Source: Scedosporium boydii
Taxonomy: Eukaryota > Ascomycota > Sordariomycetes > Microascales > Microascaceae
NCBI GenBank assembly: GCA_002221725.1
Contig: NJFT01000013.1
Coordinates: forward strand, 1-64,000
DNA: 64,000 nucleotides
Reading direction: 5' to 3'
The position numbers and the translations under genes were made by a program. The notes beneath the pieces were generated by a model, which was not told the DNA's origin, made no database searches, and saw nothing but the letters and a program-made list of their open reading frames with translations. Every line of letters starts with the position of its first letter. The stretch's first letter is position 1. Positions 45,746 to 55,914 of the stretch are shown here, piece after piece.

Positions 45746-48700
45746 TCATTCGTTCTCTGACTCGTTATCAGATTCATCTCTAAATTCATCGTCGAATCTA
45801 TTTTCCTTCCAGTTAGCGAACCGCAACCAGCATCGTGAAGGTAGAAAGGAAGAGTGGGTGGGAAAAGGGGGAGGGAATCAACAAACTTACCCCCTTTCAC
45901 CGAGAATCAACTTGGCGTACTTCTCGATAGATTCCAAATACGCAACACACCGCGTCATACTCTCGTTATACGTATACCGATGTATCAGGGCCAGCTTCTC
46001 CCTCGACATTTCGTCGGGCCCGAGAGGATACGCGTGTTCAGAATCCAACTTTGACATGGCATCGATGAGTCTCTTCCGCGCAACGGCTGCACTAGGAAGA
46101 TATCGCTACCAGGGGCATATTCAATCAATATACCGATAAGACCGGAAAAAAAGAAGGAAGAGGAAGACGCCAAAACTCACAGGAACTTTACTCCCAGCAT
46201 GCAACGCCCCCGCCAAAACATACAAATTCGTCAAAATACTAGCAACTGCATCCCTCCTAAACTCGAGCACCATCTTGGCCTCCTCGCCTCCCCTGACGAA
46301 CTCCCCCGCGTAGAACAGTGCCGCCTGGCGCACGATGCTGAGGTCGTTGAAGTAGCCCTCGCAGGCGTTGATGAGGGCCGCGAAGGGGAGGCCGTCGAAG
46401 GGCCCCCGGAGGCGGAGTTCGTGGCGGGTAAGGAAGAGGAGCTGGCGGATGCGGATAAAGCCTTCGCGGATGTGGGATTCGAGGATTTCGGATTCGCGGA
46501 GGTCGGTGGCGGTGGCCGGTTCGGATTCTTCGTAGTATATGTATTTGGCGACCATATCTAAGGGATGTTAGAAGAGGGTTAATGATTGATTGTTTTAGAA
46601 GTGGGGCGGTTTGTTCTTATATACCTCTAGAGATGACGTTTAGGAAAAAGAGCATGTACGAAAGAGATTTTCTAAGTTCGTGTCTAGCTATGAAAGGCCA
46701 GATTATCCAGTTGACTATCGTGGCGGAGACCACACCGGCAAGGAGGGATACGCCGCGCACTGCGAACGATGGAGAATGGTCTCCTTCGGCTACGAGTCCG
46801 AGAGAGACGATGGTAAAAGAGAGACATCCCGCAAGTCCAGATCGCTAAAGGTTTAATCGTCAGCGGCAGTGGTAATAGGAAGACGAACACGAAACCTACG
46901 GCATGGACACTCCGGGTATGACGATACAGCATCGGCAGCATATACCATGGCGCGAACACAGCCATGTAATAAGAATTTCGGGATCCAACTTTCCACGCAA
47001 TTCCGCTCCAAATGGCACCTAAAATCACACAGACGACCCGATTCGTTAAATCCAAAATGCTTCCTCCAACCCTAGAATGAACAGGCATTAGCAATCTCCA
47101 GTCTAAGAGGAGCCGGTTGGAAAAGAGAATGAGACCACTCACATAGTGTGGGACATAATCCAGGCCATACAGACCGCCCACCACGAATCATATGTATTCC
47201 ACCACCCCCGCGCACTGCTAAAATACGCCGGAATGGCGAGACATCCAGTGACGGCGACGACTCGCAGAGCATACCTGCCCTCAAATCCTTGCAAGGTGTG
47301 CAAGAACCTCCATATCTTATGGCGTACAGTCTGTGGATTCTGCGAGGGTTCAACCGCCTTCTCCGCAATGCTCTCCCCTTCCTCGAGTTCTTCTTGTATT
47401 ACTGGGAGGTGCTCTTGTCCCTGAATCTTCTCGATGAGGTCCAAGGTCTGCACGAAAGTTTGGTTGTAGGAGCCTAGCCATTCAGTATAATTAGCAATTC
47501 ATCGGTACGAGAATGTAGCACTAGGAATGGGGAGATGTGTTTAGATATACTCACTGGGGGTGACGGCTCCGCGGTCATGCCGCACCTGCGCGTTCGTCCT
47601 CGTCAAAGACTTCCAAAATGCATACGCAGGCGGGTGGAATTTAACATCATTCGACTCTTCCTGCATATGCTCCAACTTCCTCATAAGACTAACAACTGGG
47701 TTGGCAGCCATCCGAACCGACCTCGCAAGGCTGAGCATCTTCACGATTTCTGGATTATAATCGCGCAACTCCTGCAAATCGGCAAGAGCAGACTCGACAC
47801 CATCGTAAGCCCTCATCGCCTCGTGCAGAACCTCCTCAGCGTGCTTAAGGTCCGAGGACACATTCTTCGGCGGGCCTAGGTATTCGCGGTACCCCGCTAT
47901 GTCCACGAAGACGGCGTCGCATGTCCGTAAACCCTCGCGCATTCCGTCGAGAAGTGCTTGCGTCGGCTCCCGGAGTGCTGTAATGCCGGATTGGAGAGCA
48001 CTCGTACTTGTATTCGAGAAGACGGAAGAGACTCGCCGGCTATTTGGAGGGCGACCTTCTTGCACGGGGCTAGTGCCAAAATTTCTCTCGCTGAGCATGG
48101 AGCTCCTGCTAGTGAATGGCCGGCCGCATAACATGTCAAGGAATAGATCCGAATCGATCTTCATGTATAGGATGCCTTTAATCACACCTTGCATCAGATT
48201 TCGAAGCTCCGCGAGATTATCCATACTAAACCGGGCAACCGTGATGTCAAGTTTCATGTCGCGATATGCCGTGCTCAGCTCAAAAAAGGCCTGCGAGAGG
48301 CGATGGCGCATCCCGTAGTCTCTAGGACGGGGAACGATAAACCCTTCCTACCTTGGGAATTAGATTACGGGACGGTAGGCGAGAAAGGCGGTTCCACTTA
48401 CATCCATAGCCAGAAATGCTTTATGAAACACTTCGGCCATTGGCAAAGCGCCAGCATCCGGCGATATGCAAAGACAAACAACAAAGGCGATAGCCTGGCC
48501 CAGACCCCACGGGATAGCATACTCGTAGATCTTCGCCCACTTGACTTTGCCTCCATCAACGTCAGCAAGGCAAGTATAACAAATTGCCATTCCGGCGCAG
48601 AGCACCAGTTGGTATAACCGGATAAAATATGATCGGAGATAGGCAATGAATGCCATGAAAATAGCAAGGAACACTGCCAACATGACGCCGTACACCCAAG

Positions 48701-49448
48701 GCGTAAAAGTAGAGAGCTGTAAACCAACCGCACCCCATCCCAAGCCCGCCGCCGTGCCAAGAATCGTCAAAACGGCACCGTCTATCTGCGATCCGATCGT
48801 GCGGCCGGGATGGTTGATAATGGTAGAAACAACCATCATGTAGCTATATCTACCCAGCCAAAACCGGATGGGAGGTGAAAGGCAGAGAAAATATGCAATG
48901 TAGAAAGCAATGAAGGATTTGCAAGTAAGAAGACCAGCCCGCGTCTCGAACGCATCCGTAAACGCATCTTGAATCCCAGTCCATTGCCGGCGTAGATATC
49001 GATAAACCGAAAAGACGTTCTGAGGACGCATGTTCTCGGGGAGAGTCGACTCGACACCTTCCATGAGCTCGGCGTAGTCGATTTTAGGCGGCTGCAGAAA
49101 GAAGGCATCAAAGAAACCAGCCCTCGATTCGTGAATGTCGTACGTGTCCGTCTCACTCATCGTGTCCTCAAGCAGCTCCTCAATAAGTGCCAAGTTCACG
49201 ACTGAGGAGGCCTTGGATATCGAACTTCGTTCCGGGGGAGGTGTCAGGGTTCCATCTCGGCGCGCCTCGTCCCAACTATCTCTGTGCGGTCGAGGCCCTG
49301 AGACAGTGGCCCGCCGGCGCATGGCGCCCATCAAGATGGCATGTTTCCGTAGTGAGGGCGGAGCCCATTCAGAATCTGTGCCGAAGGGATATGCGCCAGT
49401 GGTAGCCGAGCTCTCGCCCGGCTCATCCGCAGCTGGAAGAGTAGGCAT
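45746..49448 (-). CDS. ArAE_2-type (DUF2422/DUF2421) polytopic membrane protein, BRE4-like
   Basis: Eight exons (48402-49448, 47555-48290, 47143-47473, 46900-47071, 46625-46844, 46181-46557, 45891-46105, 45746-45797) give 1049 residues, all phases closing. Members resemble aromatic-acid and fusaric-acid exporters and yeast Bre4. The N-terminal half has about six helices (FIAFYIAYFLCLSPP, YGVMLAVFLAIFMAFIAYLR, LGQAIAFVVCLCI). A long soluble middle follows (VARFSMDNLAELRNLMQGVI). Then comes a second membrane set (LLAGVVSATIVNWIIWPFIA, SLSYMLFFLNVIS), and a helical C-terminus (RDMVAKYIYYEE). The end is acidic (FDDEFRDESDNESENE). Exon 2 could begin a few codons earlier; the chosen CTCGCAG acceptor is the only one that kept phase. 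The transported substrate is unknown. Confidence 0.88.
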
Positions 49449-50189
49449 GGTTCGCGTAATGCCTCGCTACCAAATATCCGATCCCTTTTCGTCGATATAT
49501 AATGAGTGGAGATGATTCATTTCAGTCTTTTAAACGAGCGGCCATAGAATATTTGTTCTATATATTCTGTAAAAAGAGAGTAAGATTCATCTCATAGATC
49601 TGGACATCGGCATTTCCCGTGAAGGCAGGACTCGAGATGAGTTCTTTGGTGTGAGACTGCTGTAAGTGAGTGAGTGCCTTGCTGGATCAGGCAAAGGGGT
49701 ATTGAAATGTCTCAGGGTGTCCTTTTTGCCATCTTTGCTTTCTCTTCATGCCAATGGATTCGAACTTGGCAACCCCTGGTTTTCATACTTTCTCAGATCA
49801 GTGAAGGCCTAGAGTGGATCCAAGTCGTTCCTTCCCGTCCAGTGGTTGATGAAGTAAATCAATTGACCACTCATGATGGTCTTAGTGTGTTAGTGCACAG
49901 TGCAGAGTGCCAAAGAACTGGGGAATGATCAGCCACGTGATATATTACTGGGTGTGTACAAAGGTACCTGTCAGTCATTCACTCAACCAGATCCGGCAGA
50001 ATTTCGGCCCGTAGCGATCCGATGATCCAAGCCAAGTGAGCCAGAACCACCATCAAGAAACCTTCATCAAGAACCCCAAGGAGAACCCCAATCCGCCCCA
50101 TACGAAAAGTCCAATTCCAATTGGGGGATCGCCAACGAAACCAGACCAATCTCTCCTCCTTCCTCGAATTGAACACACGAGACGAAACA
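49449..50189. other. divergent promoter region
   Basis: Upstream region shared by the ArAE_2-type gene and the complex I subunit gene. Two TATATA sites (about 49494 and 49559) lie close to the ArAE_2-type start. No gene recognised. Confidence 0.5.
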
Positions 50190-50797
50190 ATGGTGCTTTT
50201 CCGAGCCAACACGGCGATACGAGCCGCCAGGAACGTGCGGACCCGCACCCTCGCCGCGACCCCCTCCACCGTCGCCCTTCGACCCTTCACGGCCTCGTCG
50301 CGCCGCCTGGGCGGTGATGCCCACCACCATGAGTCGCCTTACGAGCCTCCCACGGGTTACCTCTTCGGCGTGAAGCCCGGCGAGAAGTACCAGAAGGAGG
50401 GCTGGGAGAACCTCATGTTCTACGTCTTCGTTCCCAGCTGTCTGCTCCTCGTCGTTGCGCTTGCCTTCAAGCCTGATACCTCGTGAGTTTTTGTCTTCGC
50501 CCTGTTGCTCTTCCATTCGGAATACCGGAAAGAGGAATTGTGAACCAATTGAGTTGGAAATGCACTCCTTTCGGTCTCTCCGGAATGGCGTCATCAAGGT
50601 CCCCCCTTCTGAGGCATTTTGATATGATGAATCACGATAGCTAACAAGCTTCCCCATCTAGTCTCGACACCTGGGCCCTCGAAGAGGCTCGAAGGAGGTT
50701 AGAGGCCGAGGGCATCCTCGAGGATCCCAGTCCCGAACACGTCCTCCCCGTTGACGAGTACACGAGCACGAGAGAGGGAAAGCATCCCCCCGTCTAA
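50190..50797 (+). CDS. NADH:ubiquinone oxidoreductase ESSS subunit (NDUFB11 type)
   Basis: Two exons (50190-50482, 50662-50797) encode 142 residues. This is an accessory subunit of the membrane arm of respiratory complex I; the Neurospora counterpart is called the 11.6-kDa subunit. An Arg/Thr/Ala-rich mitochondrial presequence covers about residues 1-40 and ends near RPFTASSRRLGG. The conserved core GYLFGVKPGEKYQKEGWENL precedes one transmembrane helix (MFYVFVPSCLLLVVALAF). The hydrophilic tail (DTWALEEARRRLEAEGILED) is on exon 2. The splice joins TC with T to make Ser, with a GTGAGT donor and CTAG acceptor. Confidence 0.9.
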
Positions 50798-51375
50798 ATG
50801 GAATGGAATCAAGCAAAGTGGGAAACGACAAGGAATTCTCGGAACAAGGTCCTCCTGTTTAAAAACAACACCTCCTTTTTTTTTAATGCTTCCCGCCATC
50901 ACCTGCGAACCCTGTTAAAACACTAGTGGGAAGACGCCTCTGTATCATGGTCAAATCCTATATCTCCTTTTTCTTATTGTCATCATGTGTTGGTTGTTCT
51001 CGTCTCTAGTGTTCCGGAATACGCCCCTCCGATGTTACACTCAGTCTTTTCCGGAGTTGGTAGACGCTGCGCTACATAGAATGGCGGTGCTTGACCAGCC
51101 CGCCGCCTTGTTTCCCAGATCCCTGCAGCCCGCTTTTACACATTCCATTGCTTGAAAATGAGTCAGTGTCCTGGGGGATGTTCGGCCCAAAGACCCTCTC
51201 CCATGTCTTTTGTGAATAGAACGGCTTAGAATTTTAGGATGAAAATAAAAGCAAAATCACCAAAATTTTGTGTTTATAAATTATATACACACGGTTCCAT
51301 TCCGTCTATCAAAAAAAGGCCATCAAGAATCAAGAGTCTAAATCTAAGCGCTCCCTCCTACCTCCGCCATTGCAT
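50798..51375. other. intergenic between convergent genes
   Basis: 3' flanks of the complex I subunit and the aminotransferase. No gene recognised. Confidence 0.5.
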
Positions 51376-52682
51376 TTAATTGGCAACATAGCTCCATTCA
51401 TGGTCCTCATCACCATACTGTCTCGCCTCGATCCACTCCTTCATCTTGAGAGCAACGGGGCCAGTCTCCTCATTATCCTTGAGACCACAGCCCACGAGCT
51501 CGCCCTTCCAGCTAATGGCCCTAACAGGGCTCACGACAGCAGCGGTACCCGAGCCGAAAGCCTCAAGAAGACGACCCTCCCTCGACGCCTCGGCAAGCTC
51601 CTTCATGGTATACTTCCTCTCCGAGATCTTCCAGCCCTCGGGGATGAGCTTCTCCCTAGCAAGGCTGAGGACGGAATCGCGAGTGACGCCCTCGAGAATG
51701 GTGCCGTCGAGAGGAGCCGTGACGAGCTCCTTCTGGCCGGTAACCTTGTCCTTGAGCGCGACGAACATGTTCATCGTACCGACTTCGGTGACGTACTCCT
51801 CCTCTCCAAAGAGCCATAGGTTCTGCTGGAACCCACGGCTCGCGGCCGCCAATTGGGGCACGATGCAAGGAGCATAGTTGGCGCCGAGCTTCTTATCACC
51901 AACACCGCCGGGCCAAGCGCGCACGGCGTAATCAGTAGCCTCGAGCGAGACGGCCTTGAATCCAGTAGGGTAGTAAGGACCGACAGGAGAGGCGATGACG
52001 AAGAGAAGCGCAGAGCCGGGGGGACCAACGCCGAGGGTCTTCTGGGTACCGATCATGGTGGGGCGGAGGTAGAGCGAGTAGCCCCTCTGGTTGGGGATGA
52101 AGCGGGATTCAAGCTTGACGAACTCGGCGATAAGCTTGGTGAGGGCCTCGGGGTCGATGGTGGGGAGCGCGATGCGGGAGGCGGACTTGTTGAGGCGTGC
52201 GGCGTTCTTGTCGGGGCGGAAGAGGCGGAATTGGCCCTTGGAATCGCGGTAGGCCTTCATTCCCTCGAAGCACTCGAAGGCGTAGTGGAAGACGCAGGTA
52301 GCGGGGTCGAGGGAGAGGTTTTGGTAGGGGGTGATCTTGGGGGCATTCCACCCATCCTCCTTTGTCCATTCGATCGTGAGCATGTGGTCTAAAATTAAAA
52401 TTAATACATTAGTTGCGACTCTCCCTAGTTAATTAGTAATGTTGGAAGCGCCAACATACCTGTGAAGGTCCTTCCAAAGACGAGTTCCTCGGGCTTCTTC
52501 AACTCCGAAGGCTTCTCGGCCTTCTGGATAGTAAGCTTCGAGACGTCAACGGGTAGAGGCGGCGAAGCGGCCGCCGCGCTATATAACCTCGAAGCCTGCC
52601 ATGCGAGCGCTGGGGATCGCTTAGCTAGTAACGCGGAGCAGGGAGGAATGGCGGAGCGCCATCGCGTAGCGAGGTAGCGCAT
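51376..52682 (-). CDS. bat1: branched-chain amino-acid aminotransferase, mitochondrial
   Basis: Two exons (52460-52682, 51376-52388) encode 411 residues. The PLP enzyme interconverts leucine, isoleucine and valine with their 2-oxo acids. The Arg/Ala/Ser-rich first 40 residues look like a mitochondrial presequence, pointing to the mitochondrial isoform. Fold-type IV marks: [54 protein letters not shown], the PLP lysine in [39 protein letters not shown] and [13 protein letters not shown]. The intron has a GTATGT donor and a TTTTAG acceptor and joins G with AC to give Asp in front of HMLTIEW. Confidence 0.95.
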
Positions 52683-53681
52683 TGTGAAAGGACTTGGAGG
52701 ATGCGGATGAGGATGGTTGTTGGGGGCGGGGAGAGAGGGTTGAGAGGGAGGGAGGGATGAAGGCCGAACCGGAGGAGATATTTACCACCAAGACGGTCTC
52801 GGCTTCGAGCCCGAAGTACCAAAGCCGGGGCAAACCCACCCACGAGGTACGAAGTATCGTGACTTGACTCATTGCCGGGCCAAAATTCAATTGATTTCGT
52901 AATTTTTAGTGGCCAATGCGCTGGAGATAAGAACTAAACGCGGCAATCAGCGGCCTTTGTACTAAGAGCTTCGGCCCGGGTGGATACATGCATACCGATT
53001 TTCTGGGGAAAGCTCGGGAAAGGTTTATTGGAATATTCTAGTAGACAGCATAGTTCAACCTCAGCTCTTCTTCAAGTCTATCCTCCAGTTCAACTCGAGT
53101 ATTTCATCCAAGCAGATTCGGATTGATATTCTCCATATACTTGAATGCTTCCGATATTTGGCAGGAAAAGTTCTCCATAGTGCCTGGATGTTGTCCTGTC
53201 TGGTGTTGTAGAAGGGCTGAGTAAATTTTCCGTGCGGACAAGAGCTTCGGCACCTGGGTCCGGTCCATCTCGAGGCGCCTCGTCAAGACGGCTCTTCATA
53301 TTTCTACTTGTCCAACTTCCTGGATATTGCCTCTTCTTTATAGATTTCGAACATATTATAGTGATGAATCCCTCTCTTTGAGCGAATAATCTGGGTTTTG
53401 TTTTTATGATTTGATGCCCTTGGATACCCCTCTCGTTGAAGTGCAATCTGAAGATGGCAGGAGCAACCGAGAATCCCCATCACAAGTCTGTGAATATCTA
53501 AGAATAACTGGAGCTAGAGAGTTTACCAGTTTTTATATATATGAGTATATAAACATGCTCTTTGAAATCCTTGTGGAAAATCCCATTGTCGGATATCCTC
53601 TCTTTCCATCCCCAGACAGCTTCTTCAACATCTACCAACTTAACACAAACACCAATCCATGACAACTTAAACACCACCATC
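52683..53681. other. intergenic, aminotransferase promoter and a short coding relic
   Basis: A TACTTCGTA motif lies inverted at 52848-52856. On the minus strand, about 53045-53290, a frame reads MDRTQVPKLLSARKIYSALL and MENFSCQISEAFKYMENIN. It is stopped once and then continues NTRVELEDRLEEELRLNYAV to a stop. It looks like a small decayed gene; no family is recognised. Confidence 0.35.
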
Positions 53682-54390
53682 ATGCATCTCAACATCACAT
53701 CTCTCCTTTTCACCATTTGGGTACTCGCCCTTCCAGCCCCTGCAGAAAAGACACCGTCCTGTGTAGCTGTAGCGACACACCCCGATATGGTCACCTTCTA
53801 CCGCTGCAATTCTGGAGATGATAAGCGTTTCTGCAATGGGCTACCTTTCAGCAACTGTCATTCTAGATATGAAGAGCTTTTCTGCAATGAGCTACCTCTT
53901 AACAACTGCGTCCACCCAAAGGACGGGATCTTGCAAATCGGATCGTAAGAACATACCCTCTTACCCCTGCCCAACAATTTTCTTTCAGACTTGCAACTTT
54001 CCGTTTCCGAACATTTCCTTGTCAGGGCTAACATGCTCGACCTCGACAGGCCCAAGGAAGGCGACAATACCATTTCGGAAATCTGCGAATGCACGTACCT
54101 AGGATATGCCAGATACCTCAGCTGCCTTTGCCAGGTATCTCCGGGAAGCCAAATCTCCAAATGGTCGTCCCTTAACCTTCGTAAGTTTCATAGACGGAGC
54201 TTCCTCTTGGTGGGCTTGGCAATGTCAACTGCAATTATACTTGACTTCGCTGCAAATAGCCGCTAACCGATGGTCTCATTTTGCAGTTGCTTCCCTTGAC
54301 AATGTGGATGGTACCCTCCAAAATGTCAATGACAAGAATTGTATTGCCAAGGTTGTGGACTGCCGTAACTGGGAAGGAAACGCGATCTAA
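53682..54390 (+). CDS. secreted cysteine-rich protein, diverged CVNH-like
   Basis: Three exons (53682-53944, 54026-54180, 54287-54390) encode 173 residues. A signal peptide (MHLNITSLLFTIWVLALPAPA) is clear. The mature part has about 14 cysteines. Segments LPLNNCVHPKDGILQIGS and LLASLDNVDGTLQN echo the two D-L-x-x-x-I-x-N-x-D-G-x-L turns of CyanoVirin-N homology proteins, which are small carbohydrate-binding lectins in fungi. Introns are at the same two places and phases (2, then 1) as in the next gene, so the two are tandem paralogues. An internal in-frame repeat of 51 bases (FCNGLPFSNC then FCNELPLNNC) is unique to this copy. CVNH assignment is an inference for this gene, stronger for its neighbour. 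Confidence 0.7.
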
Positions 54391-54873
54391 GTCTGGTTCC
54401 CCAAGAGTCAGCTTGTTGCTGAAGAAGAAATGAACAGCTCAATATTCCGGTAGCACTGTCAAGAAGTAGGGGATACCTTGATCAGCTCAGCCTTCAGTTC
54501 CTAGCCATGCTGGGATAGGAATAAACGGGATGAAGGAGAAGGAGGCTATATGCCAGGATCCCAACTCGAGATAGGCCCTTCCATATCTGCCCGAATAAAC
54601 ATGCTTCCAACTTGTGATCCCCTTGCCCGCATGCTACTTCTCTTGATCCTAGAGTGCTCTTTCCTCCACCTCAAACCACTTGATCGCTCCGTAGTCATCA
54701 TTGTTTCCCTAGTCTGATATAAACAGAGCTTCCTCTTGCCATTCTCCACTTCTTCCTCCTTCATCATCACAACATCTCCATCTCCAACATCCAAATCACA
54801 TTCCACCTTCTTCACCACTCCCTCGATCCAAACTCGAACTCGATATCCAATCCATCAAGCTATCACCACAATC
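54391..54873. other. intergenic between the CVNH-like genes
   Basis: Promoter of the second gene, including a C/T/A-rich stretch (about 54735-54870) of leader type. No gene recognised. Confidence 0.5.
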
Positions 54874-55528
54874 ATGCGCATCGACAACCTCCTTCTCGCG
54901 GGCCTCGCGGCCTTCTCCAGCCCCGAGCACGTCAAGGTCGGCGGTTTGGACTCATGCAAGTTCAAATCAATGTCCACCTTGTACGACGCTCCCACCAAGA
55001 TCAAGTACGTCTGCGGACGCGTGGGCGGCATGGCCCCCCAGTGCGTCGAGCTCGACCTCACAAAGTGTGTGGGCAACAAGGATGGTCAACTGAGCATCAT
55101 GACGTGAGTGTCGCCTTCCAGTTTCTCCTGATTTGATTCTCTTCTTCTTCGCACCTTCCATCAGGTTTCCTTTCCTTGCCCTGATCATCGCTATCCGCCT
55201 TGTATGTTTCGACTGTATGCTGACCGTCGGCTGGCGCTGTCAGTGGAGACCGCTGGACTCCTTATAGAGAATTCCCGAATACTTGCAGGCTGTGCGAGTA
55301 CGACGAGAAAAGGGCCAAGCTCTCGTGTATCTGCACCGATCTCCAAGGCAAGACCTTCGACCGCTCTACCGTCAACCTTGGTAAGTCGAAATCCTCAAAC
55401 ATTCTTGTCTCAGTAGGCCCTGATTGCTAACTTCTTCTCTTTTTTGAGGTGATCACATCAAAAACAATGACGGCATCCTCAGTGGTCCCTTCCCAGCGTG
55501 TCGCTCCGAGTTTTCTTCGTGCCCTTAG
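54874..55528 (+). CDS. CyanoVirin-N homology (CVNH) secreted protein
   Basis: Three exons (54874-55103, 55289-55380, 55449-55528) encode 133 residues. A short hydrophobic N-terminus (MRIDNLLLAGLAAFSS) is a probable signal peptide; an in-frame ATG at 54736 would add a Ser/Thr-rich extension and is less likely. Two CVNH repeats are seen: DSCKFKSM...YVCGR, then VELDLTKCVGNKDGQLSI; and LCEYD...LSCICTDLQGK, then STVNLGDHIKNNDGILSG. CVNH domains bind sugars. There are nine cysteines, including a C-terminal pair (ACRSEFSSCP). Intron phases are 2 and 1, as in the upstream paralogue. The last acceptor is GAG, preceded by a GCTAAC branch. Confidence 0.78.
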
Positions 55529-55914
55529 TGGCTCTGTTGATGACACAGGATACATGCTCTCTTCGCCAGAGAGTAAAGCGAGGAGTTGGGGCATAATCAC
55601 AGGCGTTGGTTTTTGACATTTTCATGTGCTTTGGTTCAAGGCACAGATCTGGCTTGCCTTTTCAAAATTGGAAGGTTAGCACACTAGAGCCCTCATTGGG
55701 AAGGGAAAACTTGAATTTGAAAAGCAGCAAAGGGTGGAACAAAAAAGAACATATGCAAACCCTCCATTTCTGAATGGTGACAGCTCGAGAAAAGTGCAAA
55801 TATCCCCTAATGACTGCATCACATTTCCCTATGCCAAAATACATGCTCGCTATGACCGACGTGTCTAGGTAAAAACTGGATATGGGGTACCTGCCCTTCA
55901 TTGGAACTCTATTA
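55529..55914. other. intergenic between convergent genes
   Basis: 3' flanks of the CVNH gene and SCYL2. Nothing recognised. Confidence 0.5.

Noticed and set aside
52760..52785. GCCGAACCGGAG upstream of the branched-chain aminotransferase as a Leu3 site
   Set aside because: The spacing does not match CCGGNNCCGG; only nine bases of a loose resemblance.
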